Shown here: piece by piece, positions 25,068 to 37,605 of the stretch | How positions within the stretch are numbered: the first letter of the stretch is position 1 | How the letters are laid out: each line of letters starts with the position of its first letter | Source: Bisporella sp. PMI_857 | Taxonomy: Eukaryota > Ascomycota > Leotiomycetes > Helotiales > Helotiaceae | DNA length: 64,000 nucleotides | Reading direction: 5' to 3' | Assembly (NCBI GenBank): GCA_021307315.1 | Contig: JAJSPD010000024.1 | Coordinates: 636,151 to 700,150, forward strand | Notes under the pieces: generated by a model | Told to the model about the DNA's origin: nothing | Seen by the model: only the letters and a program-made list of their open reading frames with translations | The model's database searches: none | Position numbers and translations under genes: made by a program

Positions 25068-26646
25068 TTAGTCATAAAACTTCTTCTCAAACTTGAACCC
25101 TGCACCTTCCAGACGATCGATAAATTTCTGACCTAAAGTAGCAGGCGTATAGACGCCTCCGGAAAGCTTATGATCATCGCGAAGAATTGAGATAGCGCCT
25201 TCGGCCAACGATACAGCCGTAACTTTCATCATTAGCAATTATATGGCCCAGGCGGGAGCTTTGAAAATTTCTTACAAAGATACATTGAGCCTCTGAATGA
25301 GGCTTTGCAGAATGCTCGTGGAGGATTCGGCACTTTGACATCGGGATATGCAATACCACGGTACTCGAAGTGGTCATTCTTTGATTGCTCCCTCGTTGGT
25401 CCATCACCTGGCTGATAGATAAACTTCCTTGCCAGTGTGCGAAAGAAAGGAATAATGATAAGGAGACCACCTAGAATCAGTCCAAAGTGTAGCATAACAC
25501 CAGTAAAAGCGTTACGAGCCTTCATGTATTCATGAAATGTAAAGTTTGGTCCATAATTAAGAAATCCCCAGCTTCTTTGCACGATTGGCGTATCCGTTGT
25601 CGCTGGGAATGCTGTTGTAAGGAGCCCCAGATCTGGTACGCTACGGATGCCAAATAATTTTGTAGTCCAGGACGTGGTATCCGGAGTATTTGGACTAGGC
25701 TTAGGCGATATCGCATACGGGCCCATTGATTCTTTGATCTCTGCTAGACTAAAACTTTCAAAAAATGAAAGAACGGTTGACAAGGTACCACCAGATGGAG
25801 CCGAGCTTTGTCATTATCAGCATAAGGTTATCTGAACGCGGAGCTAGAGATACTGACTTCGCCTCATGCACTGAGACGACAACTTCGCCAGTTGGCGCTG
25901 AAAATCTCTCCTTGATCATGTTTACCAGAGACCATGTGATAAGATCTGGTGGCGCGGATTCTACTCCAATCTGCGGGATCATGATGCTGCCACTTTCCTG
26001 AGCTGTCGCTTCATACTTCTTGAGCATTCGTGCAACATATGGGATCTCGCCTGTGGCGTCCAGGTAATGTGTACCATTCTCGGCACATGCTTTGAAAGCG
26101 TGCTCTCCATGTTCACCATACGGGCCAACCGTGGCAATGATGACTTTTGTCTTCTTCGCCAGTGCAGACAGGTCCGCATCATTCAAATTGCAGACTTCAA
26201 TACCTAGTGCCCAGTCAGCTTCAGTTGCCCATGCTATATAGGCGAAATATGGCCTTCGGGATAAGAAGCAGCTTGTAAAGACCTTGCTATGTTTAAACAG
26301 TAATAATCTTAGACTAGGTTGCGGTACAAGTAACAGCACACTTACAAGAGCCACGATTCAAACGTGGCTCATAGAATCTACGGTGAGCATCGATACGTGC
26401 ACCCCATGAGCATACATAGATTGAAAATCTGACAGGGTAACAATACTGGGATCAGTGCTTACCAGGCTGTAACCTATCAGGATTTAAAGCTTTAAGCTCA
26501 TCTGCAACCGCATTGAGCTTGCTTTCAGATCGTCCGGCAAGAGCCCATTTCAAATCCGCAGAGAGACTCGTAGTAATGTATTCAGCGGTATATTTTCCAG
26601 TGTAACCTGTGGCACCAAACACAACGATGTCATACTGACGAGACAT
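25068..26646 (-). CDS. Saccharopine dehydrogenase-like oxidoreductase (SCCPDH family)
   Basis: Four exons (26646-26463, 26203-25858, 25805-25276, 25222-25068) give 404 residues with consistent phases. The N-terminus MSRQYDIVVFGATGYTGK is a Rossmann dinucleotide-binding loop (GATGYTG). It is followed by WALAGRSESKL, VIIATVGPYGEHGE and CAENGTHYLDATGE, all typical of SCCPDH-like enzymes, including bacterial trans-acting enoyl reductases. After HEA and APSGGTLSTVLSFFES comes a hydrophobic helix (HFGLILGGLLIIIPFF), matching the membrane segment in eukaryotic members, which associate with lipid droplets or mitochondria. The last exon reads TAVSLAEGAISILR and ends KKFYD. The substrate is unknown; it need not act on saccharopine. 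The second intron starts GTCAGT, a non-consensus but usable donor. It is divergent from eL43. Confidence 0.87.
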
Positions 26647-27026
26647 GGTTTTGAGACTCGCAATTGAAATAATATTGAATTAGGGTTTTATAAAATTCAA
26701 ATGAGGGAAAGATAGATTGAGATCGATGAAAAAATAATAATTCTTAGATTCAATTTATCATTGCATCATTGTAGAAAGATATTCCTTGCATCTGGACGCG
26801 AACGAGGAATTTAGATGAGCCGCGGCTTGTTCCTGAAAGGACCCACTTTTCATCATCAACGTTTTAACCGATTCTGACTAGCTTCTCACAACCTTGGCAT
26901 ACAACACGTGACTAAACTCTAGCCTCGCTAACCACCCACACACAACCCAAGTTTGGATCAACGGCAGAAAATCGCAAAATCGATTACTCTCTCCATATCC
27001 ATCATCTCAGCAACAATACCGCAAAG
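26647..27026. promoter_or_regulatory. Divergent promoter: oxidoreductase / eL43
   Basis: 380 nt separate the two start codons, so both promoters share it. Contains CACGTG near 26908. A shared nucleosome-free region driven by the ribosomal protein gene is an inference. Confidence 0.5.
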
Positions 27027-27553
27027 ATGACCAAGAGAACCAAGAAGGTCGGTGTTACCGGTAAATATGGTACCAGGTATGTGAGAACTCATTTAGAACA
27101 AATGGTAGTTGGCGACGGAGCACAATTCACGATTGTCGGAAGTTCTCAAGTGCATAGCACGAAGATTATCTCCCCCTCGCACAGATTGAAGATGCTATTC
27201 AGGTTGCTGTTGGATTGAAATGGAAGCGCTGACTTTGGGACCTTCTCAGATACGGTGCTTCCCTCCGTAAGCAAGTCAAGAAGATGGAGATCACACAACA
27301 CGCCAAATACGTCTGCACATTCTGCGGAAAGACAACTGTGAAGAGGCACTCTGTTGGAATCTGGGACTGCAAGGCTTGCAAGAAGACCGTCGCCGGTGGA
27401 GCATACACACTCACGTATGTCAACGAGCACAGCAGCCTTAACTAGACAAGAATACTGTACCAGGCAGTAACTAACAAACTGGGAAACAGAACACCCGCAG
27501 CTGCGGCCATGCGATCAACACTTCGACGATTGAGGGAGATTGCGGAAGTTTAG
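27027..27553 (+). CDS. RPL43: 60S ribosomal protein eL43 (L43/L37a)
   Basis: Three exons (27027-27076, 27250-27414, 27490-27553) give exactly 92 residues, the usual length. It begins [20 protein letters not shown]. The zinc-binding core is [19 protein letters not shown] followed by KAC (C-x2-C...C-x2-C), and the end is [18 protein letters not shown]. This is the large-subunit zinc-ribbon protein at the rRNA surface of the 60S. The short first exon with a first intron of about 170 nt just after the start is the typical fungal ribosomal protein gene layout. Nothing is missing or unusual. Confidence 0.97.
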
Positions 27554-29015
27554 ATGGGCTTGGTTTGGTTTTGCTTACGGGAACATTTGCTGGTGTATGG
27601 GATGGGCATGGCGGATACCATACCTTACTGGACGTCGCTCTCCGATGACGACTAAATAAAGCACTTCAAAACGCAATGCATTTCATGCTTCCATTTTCTT
27701 GCGGCTCGCTTTCAGGACCTATTTGTGAAATGTGCAGACAGCCGTTGGTGATTGGACTTTGATGATCGAGTAAGTTACCTAATTGAGATATAGGCATTAG
27801 CGAGCACCGCGTCCCCACACACTGGCTACTCTTGGAGCTTTCCATCATGTCGAGAATCCAAAAGACGATGGGGGGCGGTTAAAGATTAATTGTGGCCCAT
27901 TGTACCACGCACGGGGGATGTTACGAAGAAGTGCGGAAGCGTGCCTCGAGACATATTGATGGTTGAGGCATAGTTTTTGCAACAAGAATGGCAGATGACC
28001 AGCGCGTCATTTCATACCTATCTTCAAGAGTGACTACTCGAAGCTGTGGTGCTGTCCAAAGTGTTGTCCAATGTGCTAGGCGTGGGATACAAGGCGACGG
28101 TTGCCTTCTGCTGCTTTGCCACTTTAGGACAAGTCATCTAAGAAGAGCCTCATCCGCTATTCCTTGCGGTACGCTCCAACCCTTTCCTTGTTGTGAGTCA
28201 CAGCACTAAATCTTGTTCATCGAGCAGTGACCGCTTCCCCAAGCTGAGATGCATCCACTCATCACATGATTACTCGATCAGCTTACCTGTCTGAGTGAGA
28301 ACCTACCAACCTAATGCAGGCAGGTACAACCACGTGTGTGAATCCTCTTCTCGAGCCTGTCTTACAAGAACTCTGCATATCCTGCCTCGCAGGGAACGAG
28401 AGGCTGTCCTTATAAATTTGTATACTGCCTGTTTCATTTGAAGCAATATTGAGGCGTTGCTTCTCCACCCCTCCTTGTCACAGCCGAAGCAGCAGCAGCA
28501 GCACGTTGTCCATGTCGCACGCACATACACCAGACCCCAGGGGCTGCCTGCTCTGATTGTCTCGAAACATCATCAAGTCACAACCAAGTATAAATAAACC
28601 TGCGGGATTACGGCAAGCTGGTTCATTGCGAATTAACCGCGCAAAACCCCCAAAAGCGAAATCACGGGTCGAAACCATTCCTGATAGGAGGTTTTGCCTT
28701 GGACGGGTCCCTGACCGCTTAGGTCTCTTCGATTTACTCCGCAGAATTAGTCTAGGTCCCACTCCATTGGCTCGCCTACTAGCTCCCGCCTTCTTACCTG
28801 CCTGCGCTTTCGATTCGAACGTCGCTCCTCTCTTTCGTCCCCCCCAGCTCACTGTCATAAATCCATTTCAAGATTCAGCCCATCTACGACTAAGAACAAC
28901 ACAACAACCCAAACATTTACTAAATCCTCACCCACACCCCCTCCATACCGCCAATCCTTTTTCATGACTTCCTCCCCTCGACCCAATATCAACTCTCACT
29001 ATCTCTTTTGCCAGA
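27554..29015. other. Intergenic, no gene supported
   Basis: 1.46 kb including the eL43 3' region and the promoter/leader of the RING-PHD gene. A short AGC/CAG repeat lies near 28490. The plus-strand open frame at 28557-28967 looks like a leader region rather than a protein. Confidence 0.4.
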
Positions 29016-31050
29016 ATGGCGGACTCGTGCATTATTTGTATGGAGGAATTGGACGTGGTTCCTGACCCAGTCCCAGGTGATCTTGACGATGCGGGTGCCG
29101 TGGCGGACCCGAACCCAACGTCGACCACAACAACAAACCCTGGAAAAGACCACGAACAGCAACTGATCGCCCTCATTAAACCCTGCGGTCATGTTCTACA
29201 TGACGAGTGTTTGAGGCAGTGGTCCCAAAAAGCAAATAGCTGCCCCATTTGTCGTCATAACTTCAATCTCGTTGAAGTACTTGATAAAGTCGGAGGTATT
29301 TTTCTCCTCTTTTGTTCAATATGTTTTTCAAATCTACTGCTCTCTTTGAATTGATTCAAGGATTTGTTTTGCTGAATTTGTGGGGCGTCTTTTGTTACTC
29401 AGCATACCATTCCCGAGATCCTAAATATAATCAAAGGCGGTACCATTAGCTGGACCAAGGCTAACCATCGCTTTAGGCAACGTCTTATCCGATTACGAGG
29501 TCGAAGATAAGAAGCAAGTACACGAATTCGATCCTGCTGCGTGGATTGCCGACAATGAGGAAGAGGAAGAAGAACATGGCATGGAATGCCTAATCTGCGA
29601 TTCCAACGCATCGCCCGAGGTTCTTCTTATCTGCGAGGGTTGCGAATCGCCATATCATACATACTGCTTAAGCCTTGATGGGTTACCGAGCGGGAGCAGC
29701 TGGTTTTGCATGGCATGTCAGGAGGATGGAATCGCCCAGACGGTGCATAATTCAAGACCTCGACGATCATCTCCAAACCGACCAAGAACCAGAGCTACCA
29801 TTCTACAGACCCAGCGAAGAATAAGAACGGATACATGGCTGGGTGCATGGGACCAGATCAGCAGCCAAGTTCACAATGCGGTTGGTTTGGATCTCGACTT
29901 CTCAGATGATGACCAACAGCACATGTCCAGCTACAGACGACACAGGCTTGAAACTGCAGCTGAGAGGGCAGAGCATGAGCAGTGGCGACGGCGACTAGAG
30001 ATTGCTGCAAGGCAAGGCGCTGCAAGCATATTTCGAAACGCAGCTCCTTTACTTCGAGACCAACGGCCGAGTTTGCAATCTCCAATGGAATCACCTGAGG
30101 AGGCCAGAGCCTGGTCAGCATTGGAGAAGGCTAAGGAAATGGAAAGCTCCTCAAATGCAACGTCCACCAGCCCAAGGAACCGAAAGAGGACCCGCGGGGC
30201 AACTATATCATCTCCCTCATCGCCAGTCGCAGGGCCATCGCAGGGACCTGAGCGGAAACAAAAGCGGCCTCGAACGCGACGCGTGTTAGACGCACCTGCT
30301 GCCGCCTCGTCATCGGCCTCGCCCATGAACAGTGGCTCATCGAACACTCATCCGAGAAGCCCGACTCGATCACAAATCAATACTACTGGCGAGCCCTCAT
30401 TCCTTTCAAGCTTATTGAAGGAAGTGGAAACCACCACACCTGATATTGACGATGAAAATAGACATAGCTTTGCTGTTTTTCAATCACTACATCCACAACG
30501 GATGACAAGTCCATTCACAGAATTTTCGTCCCCCGCCGCCTCACCATCACCACCTTCTTCTCGGCAACATTCGCCTGGCCCTTTATCCGCTACGCCTCCT
30601 CCGCATAGCGAAAGAAGACCTGGCTCCCCGCTTCCACTTACTTCACACATTACACCGAGACACTCCCACTCAGAATATTCACCTAGTCGACCTGCCCCAG
30701 AAAGTAATGAAGGACCAAGCCAAGGTCACACAGCTCTCGAACTAAGACAACCAAGACCAAGAAGACCCGCATGGGCGCAGGCCCGATCTCCTGCAATATC
30801 ACCTGCAAGGGCAAACATGTCACAAGAAGCGAAAGAAGGTATTAGCAAGATCGTAAAATCAGCCCTCGGCCCTCACTGGAAGGCTGCGAAAATCACGAAG
30901 GAACAGTATGCTGAAATCAATCGGGATGTGTCAAGAAAGCTCTATGAAGTAGTTTCTGAGAGCAACGCGACTGAGGACCAAGACAGATTCACTTGGGAGA
31001 AGATTGCCGCGACAGAAGTGGCAGCCGCTGTAAAGTCATTAAAGGCTTGA
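29016..31050 (+). CDS. RING-H2 plus PHD finger protein, probable E3 ubiquitin ligase
   Basis: Two exons (29016-29295, 29477-31050) give 617 residues. The RING-H2 domain (about residues 5-75) has an acidic/Pro-Thr insertion: CIICMEEL, then CGHVLHDECLRQW and CPICR. The PHD finger (about 128-170) is CLICDSNASPEVLLICEGC, then HTYC and WFCMAC (C4HC3). The rest is a long disordered Ser/Pro/Arg-rich region with basic patches (RKRTRG, RKQKRPRTRR), ending in a helical domain (KEGISKIVKSALGPHWKAAK). This architecture matches PHRF1-type PHD/RING proteins. PHRF1-like proteins bind chromatin or the RNA polymerase II C-terminal domain; that role here is inferred by family. The acidic run EEEEEE precedes the PHD. 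Confidence 0.85.
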
Positions 31051-32024
31051 AATGATACCAACATAATGAGCATGAAGTAATGAATTTCAGCGAACTCTGG
31101 GGGTCTGTTTAGGAAACATAGGCGCAACCATTAGATACCCAGGCATATGGAGTTTCATCTTGGGCGGTTCTAGTACGGAGACTTGGGCATAGGAGGAGTT
31201 ATGGAATCCGCATTTGCGTTGCTTCAAAGTTCATTGCAGATACTGCATTGTTCTGTATATATTATACATAAATATATGATGCCATTGCTTCAACTTGCAA
31301 GACACGAGTATTTGAGTATGAAAGGCAGTATAGAGAAGTGAAAATGTGATTCAATGCAATTGAAATGGAAAATGGCTTCAAAGGCTCAGGACTTGAGCTA
31401 TGGGAAGAGACAGGTTTGAGACGCAATAAAGCAAAAGCAAAAGACTTGTAGCAGAGCAGTTGTCACCATCGCTATCCTCAGATAGCGTAGTCGCGCTCTG
31501 GCGCTTGACAGCTCTGTTACAATCAATCCAGCTCGTACTAATTTTGTATGTGGAACAAGAGCGCAGGTGCACCATCGATCGCTCTGTGCTCTGTTAATCC
31601 TCTCTGCCTTGCACTTTCAGCCCCTTTCAGTTCAATTATCCCTTTAATTTAGAATGTCAACAGTCGCTATCTAACAGTTCCCGTGGAGACGTGGGTGCCG
31701 CTAGCGAAAAAAGCCTGTGATAAGTTCAATCTGGGCACTATTAAATGATCGAGACATTCTGGATTGAAATAGGTCTTGATGATAAGGATGAAGTGCCTGA
31801 AGAAGAAGAAAAGAAATCTTGAGGGTGAAATTTTATGGTGTTCCCGCTGGACGCTAGTGTGCTTAGTCAGCATAATTTTTTCAGGCATAGCAAGCCTTGC
31901 GACATCTACTAATTGGAAATAGAACAGGTTGAGCAACGGAAAGCGCAGATATGACGGCGAGCAGTAGAGGAAGCAGAGCTGTGAGCTCGTTATTAAGTAG
32001 GTTTTCTAGAGCGATTGAGAAGGA
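31051..32024. other. Intergenic between RING-PHD and mL46 genes
   Basis: About 970 nt: terminator region of the upstream gene and promoter of the downstream one. Short open frames on the minus strand have no recognisable features. Confidence 0.4.
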
Positions 32025-33151
32025 ATGGGGTTAATTGGGGCAGGATTACAACAACCACGAGTTTGCAGCTCTTGTCTGCGTACCATCAATCGTTCGATAC
32101 CTCAATATCGACGCTATGCGGCTACAGCCACAGCCGTTAAAGCCTCAGACAGATCAAATTACAGTCAAGCAACAGAACCGAAGAAGATCCCTGCTGCGTC
32201 TTCGTTGCCGGAATATATTGTGCAGTCAGGGGTTTTACTATCCCGACCACCTATCCTCACAAAAGAGCCATCCAGTTTCGAGAAGGCGTTTTTCTTCTAT
32301 CAGAAGCGGCTCAATGAAAGGCTTGTGATGCCATTCACTCGCTACTTCTACTTTAAGAAGGACACGCCCGCAGACACGGATTGGAAGATCAAAGCCAAAG
32401 AACGAGACTACCAACCCGCTCGTGAACTGGGAGGATATAATCCGTACTCGGACGTAGGCTGGAACGATGAGTTATTAGTCGGGGATAAGCTGAGCGAAAC
32501 AAGCACAATGGTGGAGGCGCTGGTGCGGGACTCGCATGTTCGAGCGGTGGAGGGAAAGGATGGCAAGGCCATGGTGGTTGAGGGCGGGGAGCAAGAGCTG
32601 CATGAAGGGAAGATTGAGATGCCGCTTGAGAGAACTACAGAGGCAGATCGGAAGCATGATGTTAAAAGGTTAGATAGGCAGCTAGAAAGGACGCTGTATT
32701 TGGTTGTGAAGAAGCCAGAAGGAAGTTGGGAGTTTCCCCATGGACCATTGGAAGGAAGGGAAAACTTACTTCAGGTTTGTGTTCCTAACTGGGGGCTATC
32801 AGTGGCGATGCTAATCGGATACAGGCTGCGGAGAGAGTTCTGGTCCAGACTGCTGGTGTTAACATGAATACATGGCTAGTAGGCCACGCTCCGGTTGGCG
32901 CATATGTCGCTCCGCCTGTATACGAAGCGAAACTCATTAAGAACGAGGAGGCTAACGCAGCCGATGTGTCTCCCAAAAAACCAGGCAGGAAAGTATTTTT
33001 CATGAAGGGAAGGATCATGGCTGGCCAAGCGAACCTCAAGGGAAATATTTTTGGCTTCACAGATTTCAAGTGGTTGACTAAAGAGGAGATCCAGAAGACG
33101 GTGTCGGAAAAGTATTTTAGCGATGTGAAAGATATGCTTGCTGATAGGTAG
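32025..33151 (+). CDS. MRPL17: Mitochondrial ribosomal protein mL46
   Basis: Exons 32025-32774 and 32825-33151 give 358 residues. The N-terminus is basic and Ser/Arg/Ala-rich (RTINRSIPQYRRYAATATA), fitting a mitochondrial presequence. The body has SGVLLSRPPILTKEP, FFFYQKRLNERL and FYFKKDTPADTDWK, which mark the mL46 family, then a Nudix-like fold (LYLVVKKPEGSWEFPHGPLEGRENLLQAAERVL) whose Nudix box is not the full catalytic form. This is a structural component of the large mitoribosomal subunit. An Ala-rich acidic insert lies around residues 170-200. The ATG at 32025 is the natural start because it precedes the presequence. Confidence 0.92.
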
Positions 33152-33516
33152 TGTATAAAAACTTGGGACGGCATATGTACAATGTATGATAGAATGTAAT
33201 ATTCAAGCAGGTTCGTGATAAGGTGTTGTTGCAAGATCCACATATTCTATCACTGAGCATATGTGAACCTTGAGATAGTTGTCAGCATGGGGTAAATCTC
33301 GTAGTCAAATTCGCGTAACATGGTAATTGCAAATATCAGTCTCTCAGAACATTTACTCCAAGTACTTATCCGGAATCACCTGCGTCCGAACTTCGTCCAT
33401 AACCCCGAGCAACGCTCCTTCTCTAGTTATCAACTATATCCACATATTATTCTTGGATCCTACAAAAGCCATCCTTAATGTCTCTATGTCAGTCATGAGA
33501 ATTTGGGTCCTAGAAC
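33152..33516. other. Short intergenic region
   Basis: 365 nt between mL46 and the oxidase gene. It holds the terminator and promoter; no motif assigned. Confidence 0.4.
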
Positions 33517-35176
33517 ATGGAGGACGAGAAGAACATCATTATCCTCGGCGCAGGTGTAACAGGGCTTCAAACCGCCCTTTCCTTTCTCACCACCCCTTCC
33601 ACCTCACGCTACAGAATAACATTCATCGCCGCGCATGTCCCAGGTGATGTTTTTCCATCATACTCCTCCCCCTGGGCAGGTGGACATTGGCGCTCGCACG
33701 CCACTCTTTCGCCAGGCGGTATCTCTTCCCTTCCCCGTCTCCATTCCCCAATCTGGGTTTCGAGCCGCACAAGAACTGATCTCCTGGGGGTTTAGATGAA
33801 GAAATACGTAAATGGGACTTGAGGACGTATGAGTATTGGGCTAGTTTACTACATGGAACAGAGGGGGCGGTATGTGGAATTCCTGGAAGTGAAGGCGGCG
33901 AAGAGGATTATTTGGGGGTGATGGTGAACGCGAGGATGAAAGCTGTTGGATTAGGTTTCAAGGAGAGTAGAAACTATTGGGGGAAGGTCAGTTTCCAATA
34001 TTTTTCTTGATTTCATGTTTTGGGTAGGTTAATTTGTGGCTGGAAGTCACAAGGCGGCGTTAAAAACATTATTTGTGTCTAAGTGCTTTTATGTCCAGCT
34101 GGTGGTGGATATGACGAACCCAGGTCATTGGATGAGTACCATATCTTTCAAGGACTTGATTAACGAGCCATAAAGCAAACACCAGAAACCGACCCTACCG
34201 GCGGAGGCCTCTGGTGGTCCTCGCACATCCCCTCCTTCTCTATTCTCAACCTCCCCGGCGAACGCACCAAACCCTCAAGATATGAGCCTAAGATGTACTC
34301 TTCAGATATCTCTGGTGGCGTCCCACCTTCTGCTATATTTGGCATCAAATATCAAAGTATATGCATCAACATCCCCCGCTATCTTGAGTATCTGTTTGGG
34401 AGAGTGCTGGAGTTAGGAGCTAGCGTGATAAAAGCCCAGGTATGACGGCCTTCCAACCGCCTTAGCTCCGTGGGACTAACGGAGCTAAACTGATGAGTGA
34501 AGGTTGATACAGAGCGAGGGTTAGAGGGAGTAGTGAGAGATTGCACGCGGATCTTCCTCTCCTCCACGGAAACAAGTCCTGATGCTAGACCTTTCGTGCT
34601 GATAAACTGCACTGGCCTTTCTGCGCAAAAGTTCCTTCCCAAAGATGAAGCAAGGAAATTGTATTCCATCCGTGGGCAAACGGTTCTCGTGAAAGGAGAA
34701 GCTTCCCTCGCGCGGACATTCACTGATTTTGATGATAGCGATGATCTTGTATGCCCCCATCTCCTTGCGCTTAACCCCCCAAATGTCGATTAACACCACA
34801 GGCGTACGTGATTCCTCGCCCAGGATCTAAAATGACAATACTCGGAGGCTGTAAACAGGCCCACAATCACTCCCCTATCCCGGATCTAGCACTCACATCT
34901 CGCATCTTGACACGGATCAAAGATCTTCATTTGGCTGATGAGCTACTCACCGGACCCGGCGAGTCTTTTGAAATTATTAGTGAGCAAGTTGGTTTCCGTC
35001 CCGGACGTAAGGGTGGGCCCAGGGTTGAGGTGGAAGATGGAGATGGAATAGTAGAGAGGAAAGGAAAAGTGGATGGACTGTGGGTGGTGCATAGTTATGG
35101 ACACGCGGGTGGTGGGTATCAGGCTAGTATTGGGTGCGCAGAGAAAGTTGTTGGTCTTGTTCAGGATCTACCATGA
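33517..35176 (+). CDS. FAD-dependent D-amino-acid oxidase
   Basis: Five exons (33517-33718, 33796-33986, 34176-34439, 34503-34748, 34802-35176) with consistent phases give 425 residues. The N-terminal FAD-binding loop is [18 protein letters not shown], followed by [12 protein letters not shown], the substrate-side loop of the DAO family. Then come [26 protein letters not shown] and [12 protein letters not shown]. Near the C-terminus are [15 protein letters not shown] and [17 protein letters not shown] (glycine loop around the flavin). It oxidatively deaminates D-amino acids (D-amino or D-aspartate; specificity not decidable) to keto acids, ammonia and H2O2. The protein ends DLP rather than with a C-terminal SKL-type peroxisomal signal, although most fungal relatives are peroxisomal. 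It is somewhat longer than the usual 350 residues. Confidence 0.9.
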
Positions 35177-35423
35177 GATATGGATATGTTTTGTAGTACA
35201 GGCGTTGGGATATCCATTGGAAACACAGATTATGATTACACTGGAAGGTTCTCCAGCAGGTTATGTCGTTATGTGTCAAGTGGTGGTTTCGTCGCTGTTC
35301 AACACCAATAATTGCAGTTGATAGACGAACAGAATATTTACCCCTGTAGTTGATTGACTTGGTATTGGTTTCCGCAGCCAAGCCCTAGCTAAGGTCTACA
35401 TATTTTGCAAGCCATGGCCTGCC

Positions 35424-37605
35424 TTAGATTGGCACACCCCCTTCATCACTTGGGGTGGCGGGAGATGACGGATTCAGGTCACACACTCCTGTATCAGCGC
35501 TATTGACTCGAAGCTTGTTCACATACAGATCCCAGAAGGGACTGTTAATATTGGGGAGCCATTGTCTCAGCTTTTTGGTACCGACCTGTGACTTCTTCTG
35601 AGGCGACTTCGTTGGCCTTGTTGATTTTGGTGATGTTGTATTTAGCGTATTTGTGATTGGTGATAATGTAGAGTCGTCATCAAGAGCATCACCTAGGTCC
35701 GCGAGCATTTCATACGGATTATAGGTTCTGCAAACACTAGTAAGTAAACGCCAAATGTCTTTCGCTCCTCGGGGTATTAGAGGGGAAAACGCACGATGAT
35801 TTCGATCGCATTATATTGATCTTTGGAGGTTCCTTCTGTGGTAGTGGTGTTGATGGTAATTTCTTTTGAGGTGATGAAGCTGATGATGCAGGCGAGTTCG
35901 GAGGGGAATTGTAATGTAGATGCACGGAATTCAGCTGATCGCTGTGCCACCCAGCTGGCAAGTTATCATCCATTTTACCATCCCACATATCAATCAAGTC
36001 CTCCTCATGGAACTCTTCGTCAGAATCACTGTCCTCTGCATCACTGAGCTTAGCCAATGATCAAAGGCACAGTGTTGCGCATTGGTATATAGTTAGCAGA
36101 ATATGTTCTGAACAGACTTACCGATGTTGAGAGCCTTTTTACGAGCGTCATATAGCTGCATAGACATTTTGAGGAACAGCTCTGCGGTAATCCAACTGTC
36201 AAATCCTGCCTCATGTTCTTTCTCTACTCCAGCATAATTCAAATGCTCTTCATCAAGAACTATCATCGGTCCGTTGACTTTTTGCAATGGCCGTAGAAGA
36301 TCCATCAACTTTCCTTGAGAAGACATGGAGTCATGGTTAGCTGTTGCGATGTACTTCGTATCCATAACGACAGGAAATACTTCATGTATGACCTTCTGAA
36401 ATTCTGTGACAGTAGGAGGTAGAGCGCCAATAAAAGTTGAGTATAGAAAACCGAGATCTGCAAATAGGTTGTGGCCAACGATGATGTGTTTCTTTTTCTT
36501 AAGTCTGGTCTTCAATGAGTCAAATAGCTCATCGACTGCAGCCTTTTGGCGCCTAGGATCCTCGCTGTGGTTGTCATAGAACCAGTCTACTGGAATTCCA
36601 TCAAGGTTTCCATTTATTAATGCCTCAATGACCCATCTAAGACCAATTTGTCTAGAAATCTTTCTGCGGAATTTCTCCTGATCTCTTGTCTCTTCCTCAG
36701 CTTCCTGTGCAGCAATAATAGGTCTGACTTGCATCCATGCACCTTTATCTTTGCTATGTGCTTTGAAGGTTGGAAATTCATTAGCAAGAAGTTGATGAAC
36801 GAGCCTACGCTGAAGCCCATTGAGGTCGAATTCCGGTCCATCTGGATGGCTAATATTGATATAAGAATTAGGTTTCGCATCCTTTGCCCAAGCGGTTATT
36901 GTGTCCCGAAGTTTCTCATAGAAAACATACCCTGGATCACGGAGGGCGAACTCGATGTCGCGTCGTTTCTCGTTCCGACCTGGAGCTTTGGATTGTCTCA
37001 ATCCGGCTTCCTCAACTCGTGATAGATATGTCACGCCACAAGAGAAGACCTTACCAAAGTCGAACCTCTCGAGAGCAAGAAATTTGCAGGCTTCGCCTGA
37101 GAATTTCATTTGCCGATCCATATCAAACATTGGATGCTTTGGATCCACTTCCAGAGGCGAGAGGTTAAAGTTGTATGGACGAGCAAGATAGAACCCTAGG
37201 AAGGAATGGTCAGTATCAGGCTGTAGAGTAAAGAATATGGCTGACTTACTTTTTTCTCGAACTTCCTCGACGCAACAGATACCGACTTGTAGGACCTGGT
37301 ATGACTCTGTCGCCTCTCTCATTCCCTTGTAATGCTCCTCTAGAGTGGGCTTTGGCCCATTGCGAGCAGCGTTTTGCTGTTCCTTGGTGCGTCTGTTGAT
37401 ACCACTCATCTCGAGATCAAAGGATATGAAGGATGCATTGCAAATGCTTGCAAGAATTCCAAGTAGCCTCGTCTTGAACCTGCTACGGTTAGTATTACTT
37501 GAACTGGATATAAGCTGGGCGAGGAACTATGTTGTCAATTGGGCTGCACTGTGATGAAATGTAAGTTCTTGGATATGGTACATACTCATATTGATCGACC
37601 TCCAT
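35424..37605 (-). CDS. CAF1-family / PARN-like poly(A) ribonuclease
   Basis: Five exons (37605-37586, 37479-37250, 37195-36122, 36035-35795, 35727-35424) give 622 residues. The DEDDh exonuclease motifs are present. Exo I is FISFDLEMSGI (residues about 26-36). The second acidic site is HIIVGHNLFADLGFLY. The last motif, with the catalytic His and Asp, is EKEHEAGFDSWITAELF. The insertion between Exo I and Exo II contains the R3H-like segment expected in PARN. The C-terminus is an acidic Ser/Asp stretch, then Ser/Pro-rich sequence and a terminal LRQWLPNINSPFWDLY block. PARN trims poly(A) and non-coding RNA 3' ends. The fourth exon was placed with acceptor GATGCAG, which keeps frame; other acceptors do not. 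Paralogous CAF1-family functions cannot be excluded. Confidence 0.88.

Noticed and set aside
26341..26375. Possible tRNA T-arm
   Set aside because: The hairpin has an ATTCAAA loop and lacks acceptor, D and anticodon arms around it.
28557..28967. 136-codon plus-strand frame upstream of the RING-PHD gene
   Set aside because: Low-complexity basic sequence in a likely promoter/leader; no features of a protein.
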